A stretch of DNA of 32,336 nt from Pseudomonadota bacterium (lineage in GTDB: Bacteria > Desulfobacterota > Desulfobulbia > Desulfobulbales > Desulfurivibrionaceae). Shown here in pieces: positions 26,528-32,336 of the stretch. Below the pieces are notes generated by a model. It ran no database searches, was not told the DNA's origin, and saw only the letters and a program-made list of their open reading frames with translations. Each line of letters starts with the position of its first letter. The stretch's first letter is position 1. The DNA lies in the NCBI GenBank assembly GCA_018830485.1, contig JAHJRQ010000014.1, positions 1 to 32,336 on the forward strand. Reading direction: 5' to 3'. A program made the position numbers and the translations under genes.

Positions 26528-27760
26528 TTACACAAAAATCACCCGGCAAAACCTGCGTTTGCCAACCTTCAGCAATATCTCGCCCTCGGTCTTGACCACC
26601 ATCTCGACATCGCTCACCTTCTCGCCGTTCATCGTCACCGCGCCCTGCTGGATCATACGGCGCCCCTCGCCGCTGCCTTTGACCATTGCCGTATCCACCA
26701 GGAGCTTGGGCAGCCAAACACCGTCCGGAGAAGCAGGCAGAATAAGTTCCGGCATATCCTCCGGCAGTTCGTGCTGGCTGAAAACCCGCTCGAAATTTTC
26801 CTCGGCCTGGCGGGCCATGTCCGCCCCATGAAAACGGGCGGTCAATTCCCGGGCAAGCTGTTGTTTAACAACCTTGGGATGCGCCTTGCCTGATGCCATT
26901 TCGCTTTTCAGCCTGGCTATGTCATCGGAGCAAAGATCGCTCAGCAACTCATAATAACGGAACATCAACTCATCGGAAACCGAGAGGGTCTTGCCGTAGA
27001 TATTGTCGGCAGACTCGGTAATGCCGATATAATTGCCCAACGATTTGCTCATTTTGTTGACCCCATCGAGTCCTTCGAGCAAAGGCATGGTGATGACCAC
27101 CTGCGGCTCCTGTCCCCAGACCCGCTGCAAATCGCGACCCATGAGGAGATTGAACAACTGATCGGTGCCGCCTATCTCCACATCCGCTTTGAGCGCAACG
27201 GAATCGTAGCCCTGGATAAGCGGGTAGAGAAATTCGTGGATGCTGATGGGCCGCTCGTTTTCAAAACGAACCTTAAAATCCTCCCGCTCCAGCATGCGCG
27301 CCACGGTGAGTTGCGAGGCGAGCATGATGAAATCCCTGGACGTAAGGGTATTCAGCCAGGTGCTGTTGAAGACAACCTTCGTTTTCTCCGGATCGAGAAT
27401 TTTAAAAATCTGCTCTTTGTAGCTCTCGGCGTTTTTCTCCACCTGCTCGATGGTCAAAGGTTTCCTGGTTTCCGATTTGCCGGTCGGATCGCCAATCATG
27501 CCGGTAAAGTCGCCGATCAGAAAATTGATCTCATGCCCGAGATCCTGAAAATGTTTCAACTTCTGGATAAGGACGGTATGGCCCAAATGGAGATCCGGAG
27601 CGGTCGGATCAAAACCTGCCTTGATCTTTAACGGCACCCCGGTCGTTGCCGACTTCTCCAGTTTTTTCACAAGATCTGACCGGGAAATCACGTTGACAGC
27701 ACCGCGCTCTATCAGCTCAACCTGTTTTTCAATTGATGTTTTCATGGGGTGGCCATTCAT
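26528..27760 (-). CDS. tyrS: Tyrosyl-tRNA synthetase
   Basis: TyrS charges tRNA-Tyr with tyrosine. The 410 residues show the class I signatures HLGH (58-61) and KMSKS (236-240) and a C-terminal S4-type RNA-binding domain (about 340-405, with [14 protein letters not shown]). The sequence pattern (for example [17 protein letters not shown]) is that of the TyrS2/TyrZ group. ATG 27760 has only a weak GAG upstream; ATG 27745 (five residues later) is where homology in the family usually begins, and is an equally good choice. The gene starts only 13 bases after the T-run of the rny terminator, which is odd and implies readthrough or a promoter inside rny. Confidence 0.95.
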   Translation of the reverse strand: MNGHPMKTSIEKQVELIERGAVNVISRSDLVKKLEKSATTGVPLKIKAGFDPTAPDLHLGHTVLIQKLKHFQDLGHEINFLIGDFTGMIGDPTGKSETRKPLTIEQVEKNAESYKEQIFKILDPEKTKVVFNSTWLNTLTSRDFIMLASQLTVARMLEREDFKVRFENERPISIHEFLYPLIQGYDSVALKADVEIGGTDQLFNLLMGRDLQRVWGQEPQVVITMPLLEGLDGVNKMSKSLGNYIGITESADNIYGKTLSVSDELMFRYYELLSDLCSDDIARLKSEMASGKAHPKVVKQQLARELTARFHGADMARQAEENFERVFSQHELPEDMPELILPASPDGVWLPKLLVDTAMVKGSGEGRRMIQQGAVTMNGEKVSDVEMVVKTEGEILLKVGKRRFCRVIFV

Positions 27761-27772
27761 TGATGCTCATGC

Positions 27773-27823
27773 AAAAAAAAAATGCTGATGGGATCCAGAC
27801 AAACACGGATTCCATCAGCATTT
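27773..27823 (-). terminator. Rho-independent terminator after rny
   Basis: On the minus strand AAATGCTGATGG and CCATCAGCATTT (arms 27812-27823 and 27780-27791) form a 12-bp stem extended inward by ATCC/GGAT past a mismatch; ten T residues follow (27782-27773). It lies 11 bases after the rny stop and right before tyrS. Confidence 0.92.
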
Positions 27824-27833
27824 CAGAAAATTA

Positions 27834-29393
27834 TTATTTAGCGTATTCCACAGCCCTGGTTTCCCGAATCACGGTTACGCGAATCTGCCCGGGATAGGTC
27901 AACTCCTGCTCGATCTTCTTGACGATATCCTTGCTGACGATCATTGCCTCTGTATCGCTGACCACCCCGCTGTTGACTATAATGCGAACCTCGCGGCCGG
28001 CTTGAATGGCATAGGACTTCTCGACCCCCCTAAAGGAATTGGCAATCTTTTCAAGATCCTCAAGCCGCTTGACATACGACTCCAGCATTTCCTTCCGCGC
28101 CCCCGGACGAGCTCCTGACAGGGCATCGGCGGATTGCACGAGAACATCCAGCACTCCATCGGGCGCAACATCTTCATGGTGGGCGGCAATGGCATGCACG
28201 ATAACCGATGATTCACCATATTTTTTAGCCAGATCAGCACCAATGCTGGCGTGCGATCCTTCGATCTCATGATCAACAGCCTTGCCGATATCATGCAACA
28301 ATCCGGCCCGCTTTGCGCGTTTCACATCGATGCCGAGCTCCGCCGCCATGACGCCGCAGAGAAAGGCGACTTCCAATGAATGCTGCAAGACATTCTGACC
28401 ATAGCTGGTTCGGTACTTGAGCCGACCCAACAGCTTGATCAATTCGGGATTCACGCCATGGGCGCCCACATCAAAGGTTGCCTGCTCCCCGGCCTCCCGC
28501 ATGGTCACTTCAAGCTCCTCGCTCACCTTCTCCACAATCTCCTCGATTCTGGCGGGATGAATACGGCCATCGGTTATCAGCCTTTCGAGGGATTGGCGGG
28601 CAACTTCTCTCCGAACAGGATTGAATCCTGAGAGGATGACCGCTTCGGGAGTATCGTCAATTATGATATCTATTCCGGTTGCGGCTTCAATCGCCCGGAT
28701 ATTTCGGCCTTCACGGCCGATGATCCTGCCCTTCATCTCTTCGTTCGGCAACGGCACGACGGAAACGGTTTTTTCAGCGACATAATCACCGGCGTATCGA
28801 GAAATGGCCAGAGCGATGATGTCCTTTGCCTTTTTATCGGCCTGCAACTTCATTTCATTTTCAATTTTAACCACCATCTTGGCGGCTTCCATCCGGGCTT
28901 CACTTTCAATGCTGTCCGTAAGTTGTTTTTTCGCTTCTTCGCGGGATATCCCGGAAATTTTTTCAAGCTGAACACGCTGCTCTTCGATAACCAGATCGAT
29001 CTCTTTTTGACGACGGGACAGAGCTTCTTCCTCCCGGGCAAACGTCTGTTCTTTTTTCAGAAAATCCATCTCCCGCTTGTCCAGAAAATCCATTTTCCGT
29101 TCAATCTGCTCAAGTTTCTGGATGAATTTCTTCTCTTCCTCAAGAACATCCTTCTTCAGTACCTTGATTTCCCGTTCAGCGTCCTGCTTCAGGGCAAAAG
29201 CTTCATCCTTGCTTTGCAGGACAGCTTCTTTTTTAATTTGCTCTGCTTCTGCCAAAGCATTTTCTATAAGTTTGCGCCCTTGCGCCTCTAAGTTCTCCGT
29301 TCGATCTTCAAGGAATTTCTTACGCACCAGAAAGCCGAGGGCCACTCCACTGCATACGCCAAGTACAATTGCTAATAGTATCTGTACAGTCAC
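27834..29393 (-). CDS. rny: Ribonuclease Y
   Basis: RNase Y is a membrane-bound endoribonuclease that starts mRNA decay. The 519 residues show an N-terminal membrane helix (about 3-22), a long coiled coil rich in Lys/Glu (about 30-195), a KH RNA-binding domain ([10 protein letters not shown] at 222-231) and an HD metal-dependent hydrolase domain (His338, His367-Asp368). Translation starts at GTG 29393 after a GAGGT ribosome binding site. The gene lies downstream of zapA and the 6S RNA gene in the same direction, a neighbourhood seen in other Desulfobacterota, and ends in a strong terminator. Confidence 0.96.
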   Translation of the reverse strand: MTVQILLAIVLGVCSGVALGFLVRKKFLEDRTENLEAQGRKLIENALAEAEQIKKEAVLQSKDEAFALKQDAEREIKVLKKDVLEEEKKFIQKLEQIERKMDFLDKREMDFLKKEQTFAREEEALSRRQKEIDLVIEEQRVQLEKISGISREEAKKQLTDSIESEARMEAAKMVVKIENEMKLQADKKAKDIIALAISRYAGDYVAEKTVSVVPLPNEEMKGRIIGREGRNIRAIEAATGIDIIIDDTPEAVILSGFNPVRREVARQSLERLITDGRIHPARIEEIVEKVSEELEVTMREAGEQATFDVGAHGVNPELIKLLGRLKYRTSYGQNVLQHSLEVAFLCGVMAAELGIDVKRAKRAGLLHDIGKAVDHEIEGSHASIGADLAKKYGESSVIVHAIAAHHEDVAPDGVLDVLVQSADALSGARPGARKEMLESYVKRLEDLEKIANSFRGVEKSYAIQAGREVRIIVNSGVVSDTEAMIVSKDIVKKIEQELTYPGQIRVTVIRETRAVEYAK

Positions 29394-29877
29394 GAAGACA
29401 ACCTCATGTCGAATTTATCTAAAAAACACGCACAATTCCCTGCGGGGAATATGCCGTGATCATGCCTAAAAGGTATGGAAATCAATGTTAAACACAGTAC
29501 GGTCAGGTCTGCACAAATGCCGCCATCCCGTATGTATATGCAGGAAGGGGATCAGGAGGAAACAACAGCGGAAAGGAAAGGTGCTTCAGGGAACGCTCTT
29601 GTCTTGAGACAACTCCTCAAACGACTATTTTTTTTACAAATATCGATATGATATCCCCATAATCAACGGAGAATATTCTGTCGTATGATGCCAACAAGTG
29701 ACCTGAACCACAAATCCATGTACCATTCCCACGTTGAAAAAAAACGGTACCCGCTATCGCTTTTGCATCCTCTTGACGGATAGAACATTATTGCTGTTCG
29801 TTCTACCCCAAGACCTTCGCCACAGACTATTATCTAAATGCCATCCCTATCAAGGAAAGGCAGTATCGGCAACAAAC
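29394..29877 (-). other. Non-coding region between 6S RNA and rny
   Basis: These 484 bases hold no supported gene on either strand. A candidate minus-strand promoter is TTGTTG (29692-29697) and TATTCT (29670-29675) with 16 bases between, which would give rny a leader of about 270 nt. A short TTGTC/GACAA hairpin lies near 29600. A run of eight T on the minus strand (29744-29737) with a weak GGTACC-centred dyad before it may end the 6S transcript. A 73-codon plus-strand frame at 29734-29955 overlaps the 6S gene and lacks any coding sign. Confidence 0.4.
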
Positions 29878-30062
29878 AAATCCCCCGCCATTGAAGTGTC
29901 AGGAAGTGACATCGAACCTAACTACGTTAGGTGGGCGGTACCTGAGTTCCCTTGAAGGAATTCCACCGGAATGGATTCCTTTCCAGAAACAGCAAAGTCG
30001 CCCTCAAAATCAATGTTGGCTCGAGACACTCTCCCAGATCACTAACAAGGCAGGGGAAACCT
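29878..30062 (-). ncRNA. ssrS: 6S RNA
   Basis: 6S RNA binds the housekeeping RNA polymerase by imitating an open promoter. The minus strand here folds in the 6S manner. The closing stem pairs TTTCCCC-GCC (30059-30049) with GGC-GGGGGA (29889-29881). A large central bubble follows and holds a small 3'-strand hairpin, CCTAAC/GTTAGG (29931-29917). Then come a GGGCG/CGCCC stem (30003-29999 with 29937-29933) and an apical hairpin AAGGAAT/ATTCCTT (29981-29955). The bubble strand contains CGAGCCAACATTGATT, similar to the E. coli 6S segment with GAGCCGATATTT. The place right after zapA is the usual one for ssrS. Ends are estimates. Covariance-model support is still lacking. Confidence 0.7.
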
Positions 30063-30071
30063 CTGCACCAT

Positions 30072-30353
30072 TTAAAAATTCTTCTCTATTCTCTCGCTGA
30101 GAAAACTTATTTTTTCCTCAACCCGGTGTTTGTATTCTTCGTATTCCCTTTTCATTTTCACATATTTACTTGCGATGTTCAAGCTGGTTAAAATCCCCAG
30201 CTTATTCGCCGGCAATACATGCTGCGAGGCTTGTCCGGCATTCTCTAGTTGGGTCTTCACCAAAGAAAGAATTTCTTGCACATCTTTTTCCGGGGCATCG
30301 GTATAGAGCGGATACTCCTGGCCAAGCACTTTAAAGGTGACCAATCGTTCCAC
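30072..30353 (-). CDS. zapA: Cell division protein ZapA
   Basis: ZapA binds FtsZ filaments and bundles them at the division ring. The 93 residues fit the family: an N-terminal beta-rich head (VTFKVLGQEYPLYTD, about 5-19) and a C-terminal coiled coil (about 60-93). Translation starts at GTG 30353 with GGTGGT upstream. The 6S RNA gene follows within ten bases of the stop, as in many proteobacteria, and a ZapB-like gene precedes it on the same strand, separated by an inverted-repeat element. Confidence 0.9.
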   Translation of the reverse strand: MERLVTFKVLGQEYPLYTDAPEKDVQEILSLVKTQLENAGQASQHVLPANKLGILTSLNIASKYVKMKREYEEYKHRVEEKISFLSERIEKNF

Positions 30354-30406
30354 TAGGCACCACCATTGAAAGGGTTAACAGAATAACTCCCTGAAAGCAA
30401 TATATT

Positions 30407-30562
30407 TTCTGATTACCACTAATCTTCAGCCGGTTTATTTTCGTCATTCCGGCGGAAGACGAAATGACGTTCCGCAAAGTAAATTTTTGACACAAAACAC
30501 GCAGGATCGAATAGTTAACGCATAACACCCGGGTGCTGGCTGAAGTTCGATGGTAATCAGAA
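30407..30562. repeat. 156-bp inverted-repeat element between the zapB-like gene and zapA
   Basis: The 25-base arms 30407-30431 and 30538-30562 are inverted copies: 12 outer bases (TTCTGATTACCA) and 8 inner bases (CTTCAGCC) match exactly and the 5 between them differ. The interior has a CGTCATT/AATGACG hairpin (7 bp) and the 10-bp palindrome CACCCGGGTG, and no ORF. No target duplication is evident. It fills most of a 222-bp gap in what would otherwise be a compact operon, so an inserted MITE-like unit is likely; a regulatory long hairpin is the alternative. Confidence 0.5.
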
Positions 30563-30575
30563 GATGTTTTCACAA

Positions 30576-30893
30576 TCAGTTGCCAATCAGAACACCTTGT
30601 ACTGGTTCAGCAGGGTCCTTGCCAATACCGTTTGCCGAAGAGAGCGCCCCGAGTTCAAGGGGTGCGGATTTTTCCCACTTTTCAATGGAGCCAAGCAGAC
30701 CGGAAACCCGTTGATGGATATTCTTTTTTTCTTCCTTCAAACGCTTGACCTGTTCCTCAAGATCCTTCTTATCGAGCTCCAACCTGGCAATATCGGCCTG
30801 GAGTTTCACCTTGTCTCCCTGAGCTGAATCGAGGCTGCTCAACATTTTCTCGACATTACTCTCAAGTTTTTTCAAATCTTCTTCATATTCCAT
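30576..30893 (-). CDS. ZapB-like coiled-coil division protein
   Basis: The 105-residue protein is mostly one coiled coil (about 1-75, Lys/Glu/Leu-rich), with a low-complexity tail of about 30 residues. The location just upstream of zapA and the fold suggest a ZapB-type partner that links ZapA at the division ring, but short coiled coils are hard to assign by sequence. ATG 30893 is chosen because AGAGGAG lies six bases before it; an in-frame ATG at 30956 would add 21 residues containing that binding site. A promoter and a short hairpin precede it. Confidence 0.7.
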   Translation of the reverse strand: MEYEEDLKKLESNVEKMLSSLDSAQGDKVKLQADIARLELDKKDLEEQVKRLKEEKKNIHQRVSGLLGSIEKWEKSAPLELGALSSANGIGKDPAEPVQGVLIGN

Positions 30894-30908
30894 ACAGAAC
30901 TCCTCTTC

Positions 30909-30926
30909 TCCCGGAATCATCCGGGA
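30909..30926 (-). promoter_or_regulatory. Hairpin in the zapB-like gene leader
   Basis: TCCCGG (30909-30914) and CCGGGA (30921-30926) form a 6-bp stem with a 6-nt loop, just upstream of the ribosome binding site of the zapB-like gene. It could affect translation. Confidence 0.3.
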
Positions 30927-31025
30927 TGAATAGTATTTACAATCAGAAAAGCCCACGCTCCAGTTTCAGGACCGCGAGCAAAACGACGAAAGCATCTTCC
31001 TCTGACAACTGCTGGAAGAATATGA

Positions 31026-31055
31026 AATTTACTCTTTCGGAAAAAAGAAAGTCAA
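31026..31055 (-). promoter_or_regulatory. Promoter of the zapB-like gene/zapA/6S unit
   Basis: On the minus strand TTGACT (31055-31050) and TAAATT (31031-31026) are 18 bases apart. Transcription would start near 31019 and give a leader of about 125 nt. An imperfect direct repeat (CGGAAAA..GAAAG..TCAA) covers 31038-31055 and 31067-31083, overlapping the -35 region. Confidence 0.5.
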
Positions 31056-31110
31056 GCCATTTATCCGGAAAAGAAAGACTCAATCCGGGTGACACAAGCA
31101 TCTCCGCGCC

Positions 31111-32133
31111 TCACCCCATTCGGATGTCGACTGTATGGGGTGCGACAGTACTCCAGGAAGGGATATGGGTCTGCTGCAAATGGGTGAAAGAGCCAATGCG
31201 CACAAAATCTCCAACCGTGCAGGCGTGTATTTTCACAAAGGAATCAACGCGCACTCCCGAACCGATCTTACAGACCCCGGTGAGTGAGGTGTTTGGATAT
31301 ATAACGGTATCATTTCGAATGGTTACGGTTTTCTCTATGGTTACGGATTCCGGCTGGATGATAGTTACTCCGGAATCCATGAGCAGCGAAATATACCGCC
31401 GCTGCAAGACAGAATGGGCCTGAACCAGTTCACGCCGTGAGTTGACCCCCAAAATTTCCTCACTGTCCTGGCAACAAAATTTATGCACATGAATCCCGTC
31501 GCCCACTGCAATTGCTACAATATCAGTAAGATACACCTCGCCTTGCATGTTGTCTGTCCCAACTCTGTGGAGCGCCTCAAACAGAAATCGCGCGTCAACA
31601 CAGTAAATACCAGCGTTGATTTCCCTGATTTCCTTTTGAGCTGCGGTCGCATCTTTTTCTTCCACAATGCCCGCAATGTTTCCGTGCTCATCGGAGACAA
31701 TCCTTCCATAGTTATGCGGCTCGGCAACGGTGGTCGTCATTACCGTAACAAGCGAAGCACTCTCCAGATGAACGCGCAGGAATTGCTGAAGCGTCTCTGT
31801 TTTTATCAGGGGAGTATCGCCGCAGAGAATAAGAACCGGACCGGTATGCGAGCGCAACTCGCCTTCGCATGCCAGGACAGCATGGCCGGTTCCAAGCTGC
31901 TGTGACTGATGAACAAATGATACGGGGTGTCCGCGCAGTGATTCTTCAACCAGTTGGTGCTGATGACCGGTGACAACGAAATTTCTACCAAGCGCGAGGG
32001 GGTGAACGGCAGCCAATACGTGGTGAATCATCGGGGAAAAAAACACCTCATGCAGCACCTTCGGAATTTCCGATTTCATCCGGGTGCCCTTCCCGGCCGC
32101 CAAGACAAGACCCACAACAGAAGAATACTGCAT
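31111..32133 (-). CDS. Short GlmU-like N-acetylglucosamine-1-phosphate uridylyltransferase
   Basis: The protein has the sugar-nucleotide pyrophosphorylase fold of GlmU: LAAGKGTRM (11-19) with Lys25, QQLGTGHA (78-85), CGDTPL (104-109) and NAGIYCVD (173-180). That predicts UDP-GlcNAc formation from UTP and GlcNAc-1-phosphate. It is only 340 residues long against about 456 for GlmU, and the C-terminal hexapeptide helix stops after about 80 residues. The acetyltransferase active site is missing, so it is probably monofunctional or acts on another sugar phosphate. The next gene is too near for a frameshifted remainder. ATG 32133 is chosen since GGAGGAAGG lies just before it; the in-frame ATG at 32151 precedes that site. 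Confidence 0.82.
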   Translation of the reverse strand: MQYSSVVGLVLAAGKGTRMKSEIPKVLHEVFFSPMIHHVLAAVHPLALGRNFVVTGHQHQLVEESLRGHPVSFVHQSQQLGTGHAVLACEGELRSHTGPVLILCGDTPLIKTETLQQFLRVHLESASLVTVMTTTVAEPHNYGRIVSDEHGNIAGIVEEKDATAAQKEIREINAGIYCVDARFLFEALHRVGTDNMQGEVYLTDIVAIAVGDGIHVHKFCCQDSEEILGVNSRRELVQAHSVLQRRYISLLMDSGVTIIQPESVTIEKTVTIRNDTVIYPNTSLTGVCKIGSGVRVDSFVKIHACTVGDFVRIGSFTHLQQTHIPSWSTVAPHTVDIRMG

Positions 32134-32198
32134 ATACCTTCCTCCACGCAAAAGACCAGCACATTGAACCGAGCCAAAACCATACCCACAAATCGGGC

Positions 32199-32233
32199 AA
32201 AAAAAAACCCTTCCTTTTGAGGGGAAGGGTTTT
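32199..32233 (-). terminator. rRNA operon terminator
   Basis: On the minus strand AAAACCCTTCC (32233-32223) and GGAAGGGTTTT (32214-32204) form an 11-bp stem with an 8-nt loop, followed by T residues to 32199. It lies 14 bases after the 3' end of the 5S gene and ends the operon before the GlmU-like gene. Confidence 0.93.
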
Positions 32234-32247
32234 ACAACAAAAAGTGA

Positions 32248-32336
32248 ATCGGCGGCGACCTACTCTCCCACCAAGCTTCCCTGGCAGTACCATCGGCGCT
32301 GAGAGGCTTAACTTCCGTGTGCGGAATGGGAACGGG
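32248..32336 (-). rRNA. rrf: 5S ribosomal RNA, 3' part (truncated by window edge)
   Basis: The minus strand carries the conserved 5S core and 3' end: CCCATTCCGCACACGGAAG, then AAGCCTCTCAGCGCCGATGG, then GGGAGAGTAGGTCGCCGCC. About 89 of roughly 117 bases are inside; the 5' end and presumably 23S and 16S lie beyond the right edge. The gene points left, like the rRNA promoter at the other end. The exact 3' end is estimated. Confidence 0.95.

Noticed and set aside
29734-29955. 73-codon plus-strand frame
   Set aside because: It overlaps the 6S RNA gene, has no ribosome binding site and no coding character.
30331-30573. 80-codon minus-strand frame between the zapB-like gene and zapA
   Set aside because: It lies almost entirely in the inverted-repeat element, overlaps the zapA start and has no domain or ribosome binding site.
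31067-31110. Terminator for the GlmU-like gene
   Set aside because: The repeated CGGAAAA-GAAAG blocks here are direct, not inverted, so they do not form a hairpin; no terminator was identified for this gene.

Overview
The window looks like a chromosomal piece of a GC-rich, anaerobic, Gram-negative bacterium of the Desulfobacterota (former Deltaproteobacteria), most likely near the Desulfobulbales. The pointers are a one-chain pyruvate:ferredoxin oxidoreductase, LL-diaminopimelate aminotransferase (DapL), an AmmeMemoRadiSam radical SAM enzyme, a Kdo transferase (so lipopolysaccharide is made), frequent TTG/GTG starts, and a zapB-zapA-6S RNA-rny-tyrS block. The taxonomic call is inference from gene content; no 16S sequence is visible.

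Both ends are ribosomal RNA operons pointing left. At 1-221 there is a strong minus-strand rRNA promoter with a boxA-like leader running off the left edge. At the right edge (32248-32336) lies the 3' part of a 5S rRNA gene followed by its terminator. The 32 kb between them is thus a unique segment between two directly repeated rrn operons.

Left third, plus strand: amrS; then waaA-carA-carB (lipopolysaccharide core, carbamoyl phosphate); then ftsH-folP-cyaA and a small thioredoxin-fold protein. The class I adenylate cyclase sits where many relatives carry the cyclic-di-AMP synthase gene after ftsH-folP.

Middle: a minus-strand NodI/NodJ-like ABC exporter pair (12743-14463) stands back to back with a plus-strand cluster at 14581-18186: a ChrB-type protein, a 97-residue unknown, an HD-phosphohydrolase/rhodanese fusion, a cysteine-rich protein made of two repeats, and an MFS exporter. 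Serine acetyltransferase (cysE) follows. I regard this cluster as the best candidate for an undescribed system, possibly a sulfur-linked oxyanion or metal stress response.

Right third: pyruvate:ferredoxin oxidoreductase with a textbook terminator; dapL behind an inverted-repeat element and leader hairpins; a GlxA-type AraC regulator divergent from a small monoheme cytochrome c; then a minus-strand block reading right to left: a short GlmU-like uridylyltransferase, a ZapB-like coiled coil, zapA, 6S RNA, rny and tyrS. A 156-bp inverted-repeat element lies between the zapB-like gene and zapA. No CRISPR array, insertion sequence, phage gene or tRNA was seen.
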